Shown here: piece after piece, positions 33,843 through 47,492 of the stretch
Position numbering within the stretch: position 1 is the stretch's first letter
Layout: each line of letters opens with the position of its first letter
Assembly (NCBI GenBank): GCA_949752735.1
Contig: OX457052.1
Coordinates: 18,442,149 to 18,506,148 of the forward strand
Reading direction: 5' to 3'
Origin: Lumbricus terrestris
Taxonomy: Eukaryota; Annelida; Clitellata; Crassiclitellata; Lumbricidae
Length of the DNA stretch: 64,000 nucleotides
The notes under the pieces: model-generated
What the model saw: the letters and a program-made list of their open reading frames with translations, nothing else
What the model was told of the DNA's origin: nothing
Database searches by the model: none
Position numbers and translations under genes: made by a program

Positions 33843-34166
33843 GGTCCGTATATTATTCCATTTTCATCGTTTTTTACATCTGTTCTACACATTTCTCGTT
33901 ATCAGCAGATGTAAAAATATCAGCCAACATCTCCAGTACCAATTCAACAAACAGCAGCCTTTAACAAGTTCAGTGTCAGAACTTAGAGGAAGAACATGCA
34001 GTGAACACATAAAAAAGAACTGTTATATAAGCAAATTCATCCAGCATCACAAAAGCACCAGAAGAGACCAAAATGTGCACTGCATCGTGTTCAAAATAAC
34101 GTTTCTTCGAGTCAATTTGTTTTCTGCTACGGTCCAAAACTGTCCATCAGGATAATCTTCCATGCT

Positions 34167-34283
34167 TCACGAAGCTTTCAGTAGCAGCATTTTTCGACCT
34201 GCTCCACCAATGGCCATCTGATGCCCATTCTTATCAACATCCAGCGTGAAAACAGATTGCTTGAAGTTTGTTTCAGCCATCAT
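34167..34283 (-). CDS. WD40 gene, last exon
   Basis: Starts after an intron end ..GATATAG and enters at phase 0 with ATGATGGCTGAA. It encodes the final blade (VFTLDVDKNGHQMAIGGAG) and stops at TGA (34167-34169), 38 residues. Confidence 0.85.
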   Translation of the reverse strand: MMAETNFKQSVFTLDVDKNGHQMAIGGAGRKMLLLKAS

Positions 34284-37200
34284 CTATATCATACAAAAAA
34301 CACATCTACACATTTACTGTTATTACAGTGTCAGTAACCCTATACTATTAAGTATGTGGGGTGCGGTGGTGTATGGGTATGTTAGGTGCTTTGGAGCTGG
34401 AAGGTTGCAGGTTCGAATTCACCTCAAGCTGCAGCGTAGAGACCCTTGGCAAGTCCTACACTCCCAATTGCTCATGCACTTTCGGCGTGAAACTCTGATT
34501 CAGTGTCTGCGTTGTAGTTGGGAGCACCTATGAGTAGAATCTTGAAGGGACGCGCCATAACAAGTGCTCATACATACATACATACATATAAATATGAATG
34601 TATAAGATCTGATATTAATAAAAATAATAATTGACCAATCTCTTTGTAAGAACCTTCCAAGGCTGCTCAACATGGCAATCTAAAAGAACTGAAAAGATGC
34701 ATCTTAAGATGACTTTGAAAAAGGCTTGAAAATGTTTCTTCAACTGTCTGCATAACAGACATATCTATCGTAATCTGAAAATATCTGCAGACCCCAAAAA
34801 AGCAATCACAGGTGCATACTGCATAGTCAAAAGAAAAACCGATGGGAAGACGAGTAAAACATGGTTCCAATTCAAGATCAAAGGGTCAGGTATGCAGACA
34901 GTCAGACGGCTACAGTTAATTGTGTTTATAAGGTTGAAGTGGCAAGGGCGTTGAGAAGGATGGCTAAGTATATGAATTGTGAAAGAGTGCTTCCAGTTAA
35001 AAATCTTCAGCGAAAGGCATATGGAGAGATAGAAAAAAGATAAGGCTTTGGTGAGTTCGTTGGATGGATCAGATATTTGGCATAATTCTGGCGAGTGGAA
35101 TTTTTCCCGAGAGGCGAAACAGATATGGCCATGGAGCAAGGTTTGCAAATTTTAGCAACGTGGCGACCGCAAGGCAGATAATTGTTTACGCAAGAAAGGA
35201 GCAAGTCGAGTGAAGTGGCTGGATTGTGAATAACTGGTGAAGATAAGAGGGCTAGAAGGGTTGAAGTTGTACATGATGTAGGTGAGTGATACATTGGACT
35301 TTATATTCTATACACTTAGGTATTTTAAGCCAATGGAATGTTTAAGCAAAGCAGTGATGCAAATGTAATGGTGTTTGGGGATTTTAGTGACAACACGAGC
35401 AGAGCATTCTGGATAATTTGAAGGTAGGCCTACTTTGTTTGGGAGCTGTCCATATCTAGAAGAAGTGAGTTGCAGTAGTCAAGTTTAGCATGTGCTAAAG
35501 CATGGATTAGCAATTTAGCATGCAGTAACAGCAGATGCATATATTTCAAGACCAGAAGCAGATTCTGCAAAGATCATGGATATTTCTGAAACATAATATT
35601 ATACATATACTTAGCAAATACATTATACACATCCGTGTGCGTGTTGAATGCAGCATTTTACACGTGTGTATGTGCAAGTGTTTGTGTGTGTGGTGGGCAT
35701 GTGTGCGTTTGGGCCAATATATATTATATACCCAACAGTCATATATTTCACTTTGCGAAGACATTAACCGACCTCAGTGTGATAGATGGTACAACGAACA
35801 GTGAACCAACGAACAGTCAATCAAAGGAAAATTCAATTTAGACTATTTTGAGAAGCAAGAATTGTTGCAAATGGCATGGCTGTAGCCTAAGCAACGCAGC
35901 ATGTAAGCATCATATGTTGAAAAGTCACAGAAGTTAAAATTAAGACCAGTGGAGCAACTAATTGACTCTGCATTGTCGGTGATGTACGTGTACCTAGGTT
36001 TGTTGCGAAAGAGATTGATGGACCATGGCTTAACCCAATAGTCTCTTGACAGTCATCCCGCAGCCACTAGTCTCTCCGGCGGCAGTCTCTGCCTGACCCA
36101 ACTTGCAAAACCCTAACACATCGCACCGTACTGCAAAGGAAATGGCTTACGATGTCCCTTCAAACCTCAAAAGTCCCATATTCCATCAACAAACAAAGTC
36201 TCAAAGCTGGCAATTTCACAGTGACTTTCAACTATCTCCATAAAACCGTGCTTCAACTGGTGACTTCAACTGACTAATTGCACCTCGGATTCACATTGTG
36301 GGGCGCGGTGGTCTAGTGGTGGACTCGATGCCTTGGAGCCGGAGGGTTCCAGGTCCAAATCCACCTCAAGCCGATGCGAAGGGACCTTGAGTAAGTCCTT
36401 CACTCACAATTGCTCAAGCGCTTCGGTGTGAAACTCCGATGCAGTGTCCGCGCTGTAGTCGGGAGTGCCTCTGAGTACAGAGTTTAAAGGGGGTGCTATA
36501 GCAAATACAAGAATAAATAAATAAATTCCTGTCTGACTTCAAAGTACACATTTTGTAATATTAGTAAAAATATCTATTACACAAGACTTACCGGTAATAA
36601 TAATAATATTTACAAAAGAAAGAATTTAATAGATACACCACACACCACAGCTGATGCTACACAACTGTCTCCTTACATTACATTACCATGCCTGGCTCTT
36701 CATTTGATTGTATCCCATGGAGGACATGTTAATGAAGCTGTCTAAATATTCATCCAAATTCATTATCCTACAAGACTGTGCGATACTGCCATCAGTGGAC
36801 CATTGATGAGACAGGCATATCAACGAGGCGCCCGTAATCAGATTCAACATGAAATACTGATGTCAGTCTTGCTTTTAGTCTTCTCACAGACCCACACAAT
36901 CAGAACAGTATGAAAACATCTGCACCAATATCAAAATCACCTACAAAAGCATACTTCATCAATACCACTCTGGTGCGTACACCAGAATGTCCATACGCAA
37001 CCGGTTTAATACAAGAATAATAATAATTATATTTGCTCATCTACATAGTACTTAATTCCATATAAGAAAAATCAATGTGCTAGACTCCATTAATAGACTC
37101 AAATCTTCATACAGTGTTTTCATTTTGCATCCAAAACTGAACAATAAAAATGGCCAAATATTATGCAGCGGCATGCACATAGCCATCTGCACAAGTGCAA

Positions 37201-40200
37201 TGAGGTTCGATAGCAGCTGCTAAGATGCTTCGCAGACCAGAAGGCTTTCGTTCGTTCGTACCCAAGCCACATAATATTATATAGTGGCAGTTTCAGGAAT
37301 ATTTACAGAAAGGTGAATAACGTTTACTCAACTGAGATATTTACCCAGCTGGATTTGAACAGGGAGCCCCAAAGCAATATCCAAGCGAACATTCGAACAT
37401 CTGCAGCATGTATGTGTTCACCAACAGCCGGCCGCTGTCAGTATTAATTTTTCAGCGCTTTTTTCAATATCCTTCGTGCAATCTACTTAAGGCAGGCATG
37501 CTATGCAGCAAGGCATAGCTAATGAGCAATCAATATGCATAGCTGGGTAGCATGTCCGAAATTCCCATAAACTATTCAGAAATCTGCATTGGCGCTGTGG
37601 GGAAAGAAGATGGATTAAGAAACAATTTGGAGCTAATCTTGCATGCTAATCTCTCACATCGTCAAATTTTTGCTGTTTTGGTAAATTGTTTCCAATTATG
37701 CAAATCTCATGCTTGGTCACAGAAAGGACTTACCTGCTTAATTAACACAACCTTTATTTACTCATCTGCTCATGATAACCACATTTGCATCTAAGCTACT
37801 AACAGCTTAATTATCTGGATGTCAGGGCTGTTTTTAAGGAATTTTTAGAACTGCACCACCGCTTCTTTTTTTCCCATCCTCCAGAGTAAATTACTCACAA
37901 ACGGAGGAGAATGACCCTTTTTGCCAGTTTTAACTGTACAGAATTGCTTCTACAACTGCACAAATCCGCTTAGAACTGCACATTTTGTGTACAACTGCAC
38001 GTTAAAAAAAGCCCTGCTGGATGTTATAACTAAGAAGATTGTCTCGACTCTCTCCATTCTTTGTTCCCACTTCCAGCAGCCAGTCTCACTGGATGGAAGC
38101 TTCGTCATCCATGTCCTCATGTTTAAAAGCAATGAGTTAATTGATGCATTTCTACTTTTATCGAGTAACTTCTGCTCACTGGCTCAGTGTTCTGTTCCAG
38201 CTCTACAGAAAAGGGGCAGCACTTGGTGTTACTCTTGCTTAAGCACCGGGATAATGCTCCACGAAAATAAATGTCATCAAATCCACTTACGATAAATTAA
38301 TATCTTCTGCAAATTTCTTACCTGCTTTCTGATCAGCTTAAACGTATAATTGTATATGTATGTATGAATGTAAAATTTATGTGCAGTCATTTACATAGAG
38401 CCTTAAAAGAACCTCAAGAAAGAGCTAAAGCATAATTCTTATGGTCTAATGCCATCCATTATCTGCTCACAACCTGCAAACATAGTTTCAGCCTTGCTCC
38501 ATCTACCCACAACCCACACACTCATCTTCCTATATCTTCAACCGTTCAACCATTTTACCTTTGCGTGTTTCAGCCTGATTGCCTGAACGCTGTTGGTACC
38601 AGAACCTCCTGCAATGACTTGGTGCTTGCTGCAGAATCGACAGCTGTACAGAAAAGCACCGTTTTCGTCATGCCTGAAAGGCAGATTCTCAATAAGCTTG
38701 CCTTGACCAAAATCCCAGAGCTGCAAAGCATCCGAAAGCACCCACGAAGCTGTCAGAATCATGTTGTTCTAGAAAACAACAAACAGAAAAACAACAATGT
38801 TATTGTAATCTTCTCTATTGAATCAGAAATGGTAGGATGAATAAGCTAACGGTTTGTAATTATTTACACTTATCACCTGTCAGGGTATATCTGCAAACCA
38901 TTGTTCCAAATTTTACTCATCAAATTACATTCTGAAATCATAATATTGTAACTAGGCCTACTGTCACTGCTTGGTAAGAATATACACTTAACCCTCAAAC
39001 AAGTTTATTCCTTCAATTAAACTCAGTACTGAAATGTGCATTACAGATGCTACCACAGTTGTCAAAATAGACAACCATTTATTCATAACAATACGACACT
39101 GTTCGTGGTAAGAACATTCTGTAGTATAAACGACACCGTAATGACAAGATTGTATTAAAATCGACTTGGAAAGCAGCTTATCACTTAAGTGTTAAGACAT
39201 TGTGCTACAATGTTTAATGAAAAAAAACCGATATCAATAATGTCCACAAGGTTGGCAATTCAAAAACACATATTGGTATTGCCATAACACAGTTGCCAAA
39301 ATAGACATTTCTAAGCATGTATTAATTACACAATCTGCAGCACAAGCTGTGAGCACTGAGCAGTATCAATGAAACATTTTACAGACATAAAAGCCCATCA
39401 ATGCTAGATATTTTTCACAGTTGGCAACACCCAACAGCAAAGAGGTTGCTTATGAAATGTAGAAGAATTAGGACATCTATCTTTTAAACTCTATACAATT
39501 ATCTTCAAGGCAAGGTAGGCAATGATTTGCAGACTGGTACAAGGCCGTGGACCACTGAATGACAGCTCCGTCTGGATTACCATATGAGAACCAATGCTCT
39601 AGAGCGGCATGAGATCCAATGCTCTAGAGCGGCATGAGATCCAATGCTCTAGAGCGGCATGAGAACCAATGCTCTAGAGCGGCATGAGATCCAATGCTCT
39701 AGAGCGGCATGAGATCCAATGCTCTAGAGCGGCATGAGATCCAATGCTCTAGAGCGGTACATGAGAACCGACACTCTGGAGCAGCGTGAGAACAGACACT
39801 CTGGAGCGGCATGAGAACCGACACTCTGGAGCGGCATGAGAACCGACATTCTGAAGCGGCACGAGAACCGACGCTCTGGAGTGGCATGAGAACCGACACT
39901 CTGGAGCAGCGTGAGAACCGACACTCTGGAGCGGCATGAGAACCGACACTCTGGAGCGGCATGAGAACCAACGCTCTGGAGCAGCCCCAAAACTGGGTCA
40001 TGAAGCTCGGCCAAGTGTGTCGCCATAGTTTTTCGGGAAATAGTTTTTTTTGTGATTTAATCATAAATTCTACAAATTTATGTTATAAACAGCGGAGCAA
40101 CAACATTTGAATAAGATTGGGCTACAGCAGGCTGTCGCAGTTGCGCTTAAGCTCCATTTTAATGCTTTAAATTTGACAATTTTTAAATGTTGTCCGTAAA

Positions 40201-43200
40201 TCAGCATATTACTTCCATGCTGATTCACACAACAAATTTTATTGCACCACATTTAATTTTATTCGCTGGTTGTCGAGACAGCCACGATATTTACAAGAGG
40301 GTCTCGATCCAGAGAAGTTTGGGAACGACAGATCTGCACTGACAAAGATGACTTTCATACGCCTGCATCAATGCTGCAGATGAAAACTTGAAAACTTGAT
40401 GTACAAATTATATTAAGAGGAGAAACAAACAAGCAGTTCTTATCTTATCTGACCATTTATAAAGCGTTTCTCGCAGCAAGAGCCTTTCAGAAGCGCTACC
40501 AGTGCGTTTAACTCCGAGAAAAAAGGCAAGTTTTTAGACGAGAGAAAGACGAGGATACACTACCAGAGAGGATGGCAGAGCGAACTCATGGGGGAAGCCC
40601 ATTTGGTATGAAATGATTGCTGCCCATCATCTATTTATCAGCTCCAAATGATCAAAGACACATGGGTGTCTGAGCAAACGTAAGCAAAGAAGCCCAGAAA
40701 GGCCGTACATAATGAATTGATTCAGGCGTAACCTGTTGACAGCTGCTTCATTAAGTATAGGCATAGGGTCAAGTCCACATACCAAGCAGTGCGCATCTGT
40801 GGGTTCATGATGCCTCACGTGCAGCGCAAACATACTCAGTTTTCCATACAAGTGATTTAGATCAAATCCGTTCCCATACTATTCACAATGCCTAGACAGC
40901 ATTGAGTAACAATGTAAAAATTTCGATCTATACGCACCTGATAACTTTGAGTACTTCATGCATACACTCAATCCTAAGCAATGCTAGGTGCACTGGTCTT
41001 ACATGGATTCAGCATCAGCATTAAATTTCAGTTAAATCTACTGGCAAACAGCTCACTAATTTAGCGAGCACATTTGAAAGGCAACTGTAAATAAAAATAT
41101 AACAAATTGCATTGGCTAATTTATTAAGCAATTAAGCATAGACGTTTTGCAGGAATTGTATACGATGCAATGGGAATGATGCTAAAAATTTTAAAGCACA
41201 TATTATTTCAAAATTTTCAAACCCACAAAACAATCACACAGACTGAAATGCTGAAACTTACAACAACGAACACTTTTTTAGAACACCGAACAGAGGCTAG
41301 TGAGCCAAATAAGTGAAACTACAATTATCACATGCTTCCTACAAATCAAAGTCACACACAGAGAATTGTTAAGGCTATGAGAGATACCTGATGGCTGCAC
41401 AATGCACATCTAATCTACTACATATTATCCTGTCATGTGGACAAATGTTAAACTATTGTGGCAACACATTTGCTACATACCACGCTAATTGGGAAAATCC
41501 TAAAGCTGTATGCTAATTACATTCAATGTTATATACCGTAATAAAGCTACATGCATGTTATACATACCAAAGCATGAGGAAAGATTACAACTAAGATCGC
41601 TTAATTACGTGTCTACTGTAAAACAGGCCACACGGACAAAATCTTCCAAATAAGTAAAGCATTCAGCATAACTGTGGCTGGGCTGGGAGCCCCTCAGAAT
41701 AGGTTTCTTGAAGAGGCGCCATATAAATTCTCGAAATGAATGAATGAATGTATGAATGAATGAATGAATGAATGTATGAATGAATGAATGAATGATTGAA
41801 TGAATGTATGAATGTATGAATGTATGAATGAATGTATGAATGAATGAATGAATGAATGTATGAATGAATGAATGAATGTATGAATGAATGATTGAAAGAA
41901 TGAATGAATGAATGTATGAATGTATGAATGAATTATGAATGAATGTATGAATGAGTGTATGAATGAATGAATGTATGAATGAATGAATGAATGAATGATT
42001 GAATGAATGAATGAATGTATGAATGTATGTATGAATGTATGAATGAATGTATGAATGAATGAATGAATGATTGAATGAATGAATGTATGAATGTATGAAT
42101 GAATGAATGAATGTATGAATGAATGAATGAATGTATGAATGAATGAATGAATGATTGAATGAATGAATGTATGAATGTATGAATGAATGTATGAATGAAT
42201 GAATGAATGAATGTATGAATGAATGAATGTATGAATGAATGTATGAATGAATGAATGAATGAATGAATGAATGAATGAATGAATGAATGAAAGAATGAAT
42301 GAATATGCAATGACCCTTCAGTGCACACAAATAGCTATGCCAGCATTTTTCCTGACTCCTAAAAGCGGACTCGATCCATTGTTTATGTTTTCTGTACGCT
42401 AGTCAAACAATGGTTCCACACCTCTACATGCAGCAGTGCTGTGCATTCCACACACAAAAAAATACATGGCTCAATGTTTATTTAACCACTTGTACCAGAG
42501 GAAGATAAATGTTGCCATAGCAGATACAATACGAACAATACTGCGTTGGTATTTATTTCTGACAGCCAATATCAGCAACTTCATGTAACTGTACAACCAA
42601 GTTCTACCAAACAATTACAATCCCAATCCTAGTAATATCAACTTATTACCGAAAGGACAGTGCTATGTGCCACATTTCGACTCAAAGACCACAAATTTTA
42701 TTTTGGAGTAAATATAGTCTCCAGTGAGAATGTCTTAAACTTATACATACATTCTGCCACTGCAATATTACAGTTTTAAGCAATGCATAATGTTATTTGG
42801 TAATGTTCATCTGTATAAGCAAGCAATGCAGTAGCAGCGCTGGGGGGGTTAAGCCCCCCTAAAAAAGGTCATCCATTTTTTTCCCATGTAAAAAAAATTT
42901 GTGGGGGACGATTGACCCCTTTAACCCCCCCCAAAAAATAATCGCAAAGGTACGCACAAGGTTTGGCAGACAGCTTGGCGGTCAAGGAAAAGGACCACTT
43001 TCCAAGTTTTCGACCAAATGACTAAAAAAAGGTCATCAGAAATTTTGACAGCTGAAATCTGAAATATGGAAATTTTTCTTGAGATTTTGGTCGATGACTA
43101 AAAAAAGGTCAACAACAATTTTGGCGACTGAAAACGGAATTTTTTTCCCGAAAATTCAGCCCCCCAAAACTAAAATCCTAGCGCCGCCACTGAAGCAATG

Positions 43201-46200
43201 CAATAATTTTAGGTGCAAATCATAGGAACATTCCAGTCAAGCAGCCTCTAATATAAGCTTACACAGCTTGTAGTAAGTATGGCTGGGAAATACAACCGTT
43301 GCTGAAAAGCATGCAGAACCAATTGTCATGCGACTTAACCTTGATCTGTATATGTATCTCCCATCTAATTTCAACGTAGAAATTCATCAGATGAAAAAGG
43401 CTTAACTAGCAAATGGTGGGTTGAAATTAATCAAAATTATGCTGTAAAGAAATTAGAAAAGAGATGACAAGAAGAAGAGGAGAGCAGGTAAAGACACCAG
43501 CCAAAATATCGGCAGATTTCACCTTTATATCCAAGCCATCGCCCGCAATGTGAGGTCCGGCGATGTGCCGCTGTAGTCCCTTTGCTGTGCGTCCATCCCA
43601 AATCTAACAAAGTAATAAACACAGTCTGTAGACACAATAAGAGCAACCAGGTAGGTCTATCATAATTTACACTTTACTATCCTGATAGTCACAGCTTCAA
43701 GGTCATAGATGAGTTTCTGATTAGACCAAAACTTCGACTCCACTCAGAGTTAGTTAGATGACAGTTCAAACTTCAAACCTCCACTCTCATGATCCAGAGA
43801 TGGGCCATTCAGCACTTCAAACCTAGAGTTCTCCTTTGTGTAGCTTATGGGACGGTTGAAACTGGATTATAATTATTTGGGGATAGGTATGCCCAGTGGG
43901 CAACTATTCGGCAAGGCATATTAATCTTATGATTGGTACAAATCCAAGTATACCTGAGCTACTTTTAGACCAGCGCATGACAATAGATTCCACAAGATTT
44001 TATCCTTAATTTCATCATGCAAACCAAAGTCAACAGGGCCGTAGATCATAGGGAGGGAAGTGTGGGACTTCCCTCCCCTCTACTGAACTTGGGGAGGGAA
44101 TGTCAAGGAATTTACTCCCACAATTCCTTGAATTCTCTTCCCAGAATATTGTTTTGTGCAATGCATTACAATACTAAAATAATTACAATTATGACATAAT
44201 GTTGTTGAATACGTTTCTGAAGGGCATCTGCCCACATATGCAGACAGATTTACCGCCCTGAAAGTCAAGCATTCATATAAGATGGTGTCTTACTCTAGCA
44301 TGGTCACCAATGTAGAAAGAACATTCAACTTACCCCAACAAAGTTATCCCATCCTCCACTCAACAATACGTTGCTCTCATCAGGGTGATGTTTAAGTGCA
44401 AATATTTTGTTGGAGTGCCCATTGAAATCTTCTGGGGCGTGGGTTATCCCATGCCCCTCAAACATCTTTGTCATCTGAAGTCAATGAAAAAGACAAATTG
44501 GCAGTGTCTCGTAAAGTTTCTGCAATTACTGTCCCTAATAAATAAAAATAAACAAGTCAATCGAAAAATGCATGGACAATAAATATACTGCATGGTTTTT
44601 AAAATTCATAACAACAAGAAATTGCTTCTTCAAAGTTCCTCAAAACAATAGCTCCTTGCAAAACAATAACTTCTTTCAAAACAATAACTTCTTTCAAAAC
44701 AATAACTTCTTTCAAAACAATAACTTCTTTCAAAACAATAACTTCTTTCCAGACAATAACTTTTACAGTTCAGCTAATAACTAAACACTTCTTCCACATT
44801 GTTTTGGATAGATGTAATACTTGTAAAAACTTAAAGAATGCTGCTGCCAGTTACTGTGCAGCTAAAAAAAACTCTCTCACTCTGTGTGTGAGTGCGTGTG
44901 TGTGATTGAGTGTGCATGTCTGTCTGTGTCTGTCTGTCTGCCTGCCAGATAGGCAGACAAACAGATTAGACTGTCTGTCTCACATCTGCTGCAATATCTA
45001 TAACAGTTAAAATTTCCATGAAGCAGACTCCTCTGGGGTTTCTGACCTGCATTGTAGTCGTGTCGTAAAGCCGAATGCCATGATCTCTGCCAGCCGTAGC
45101 CAACTCGTCACCTTCACGACTGAACGAAAGGCAGTTTATTTCATTGTTCGGTTCTGTTGAAATTAAGACAAAGCAAGTTTATTTCATTGTTCGGTTCTGT
45201 TGAAATTAAGACAAAGCAAGTTTATTTCATTGTTCGGTTCTGTTGAAATTAAGACAAAGCAATTTTACATAGTTTAAGATTAGAATCAAGATGCATCAGG
45301 AAAAATAACTTTCAACTGCAGATTCTATGCAGCACATAGACTCCTCATATCGTGTACAGTTGTACACTTCTTGTAACATCTACAGTGTTGTACACTACAT
45401 GTAACATGTTCATACCAGAATTTATATAGCACTTCTTCAAGGGGACTAAATGTAGACTACATGCAACATGTAAACTCCTCGTAACATGTACCGTGTACAC
45501 TGTACAGACCATCTAACATGCAAACTGCTTGCAACAATGCATAATATTATAAGTGAAGATCCTTTGCTGCATGTAAACTTCCTACACACACAGGTAACAT
45601 ACTGATTCCTTACGATAAATAACTCTTTGTTCTGCTCTATTTGACTGCATTCTGATCTCTCTGCCTGGCTGGGTCTCCCTTCCGTCATCTGCCCATGACC
45701 ACTTGCTGGTTCTCTACTGTGTGACTAACATATTCCAGTAGATAATTCTAATTCTACTTGACTGGCAATTTAAACATGCCCAACTCTGAAAGCAGCCTGG
45801 CATAAAAGATCTCGTGTGTAAGGTAAAGTGACAGACCTATAATTCAAACAGTTACAAATAATCAATTATTCAATTAATCATTTTCAACCTACCATACTAT
45901 TAGAAAATTTCATTAACACCTCTTACGCAAGCTGGCAGTCTTCAACAATTTTTGTCTAGCTTGTAAACAAGTATTGGAAACCACAAACTGTATTACATTG
46001 AACAGTATTCTCCAAAGGTCCAGTAAAAATACTAATCATCTACATCACATATTCATTAATTTTGTCCATACATTCATTCAGTCATTCAGAGCATTCAGAT
46101 AGCACCCACAAAACATATTACACTACATACCGTACAGTCAACTGACTTTCAAGACATCACATCGAATTAAGAAGTTACTTGATTTTGTGTCTATCTGTCT

Positions 46201-47456
46201 GTGAGTGTCTGTCTGTCTATGTCTGTCTGTGTCTGTCTGTGTCTGTCTGTCTAGGTGTCTGTCTGTGTCTGTCTGTGTTTTTGTTTGTGTCTGTCTGTGT
46301 CTGCCTGTCTGTGTTTGTTCATCTGTCAGTTGCAAAAGCATCCAACTGCCCATTGGCACATTGGGGCGCGGTGGTGTAGTCGTTGCCTTGAAGCCGGAAG
46401 GTTCGAGGTTCGAATCCACCTCAAGTCGTCGCGTAGGGACCTTGGGCAAGTCCTTCACTCGCAATTGCTCAGCGCTTCGGGGTGAAATTCCGATGCTGTG
46501 TTGTCCGCTCTGCAGTCGGTAGCGCCTCTGAGTAAAGTGCTTGAAGGTACACTATAACAAGTGCACATACAAACAAACATACAAACAAACATTATTTTCT
46601 CTCTCTATCTCTGCACAACGCACCAGTTAGAACGGCCGTGCATGTTCCATCCTCCATGTTGGCCGAATAAACCTTTCCTTCGGCCGTGCTCGCCCAGATC
46701 GTATCGCTGTTTTTCGGATGGAAACGGACCATCGTGACGGCCACAGCACCTTGACGACCAATCCGCAGTTCCTTGACAAGAGTGGCATTCCTACTGTCCA
46801 CTGCCTACAGATCGTTCAAAATTGCATCAACATATTGTACTGTAAATTGCATTGTTTTGTATTGTATTGCTTCTATAAATTTATAAAGCGCATATCACAG
46901 CGCACACCAATCAGAGGCGCTCCAGAAAGTAAAGCATATACATCGAACGAGCATCATCCTGTTTAACATGCGCCCCTAAAAAAATGCTATTCATAGATAA
47001 ATGCATACATAGATACATGTATCTGAAAATGGTACATAGAACTGTACCTATGCATGCATTTATGAGTGTGTACTGTGTGCATGACCGAGATCGTATGCTA
47101 GGACCAGTATGAGATTGTAGAAAAATAACTGAGGGATCAGACGTTGATCTATATGGAGTACGGGTAATCAGGTATGCAATGAAGACTTTACTATGGGATC
47201 CTGAGAAAGACTAGATGGGGTGGGCGTGTTGAACCCTCAACCCCACGGCAATTTTCACTCTGGCTAGGACACAGATCTCTTTCTATTGCACCAAGTGACA
47301 TTGATCTGATTCTAGCACACTAAGAAGTAACACTGACAAGTACCGGTACTCAAATAATTGACAATTATAATCTAAATTTTAATTCATGCTGACTATATCC
47401 AAAGTGTTTATTTTTCAAATGAAGTCATATATATATAATAATAATAATAATATATG

Positions 47457-47492
<36 letters not shown>

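Noticed and set aside
36297..36370. tRNA gene at a SINE-1 head
   Set aside because: Same head recurs in five copies with a common body, so it is a SINE promoter.
39699..40064. 121-residue repeat protein (SHAAPECRFS type)
   Set aside because: The 25-bp array read through; out of frame with the WD40 gene and intronic.
41605..42330. 241-residue open frame rich in Ile, His, Ser, Phe
   Set aside because: It is the TGAA repeat read in frame. No stops arise because the unit lacks them.
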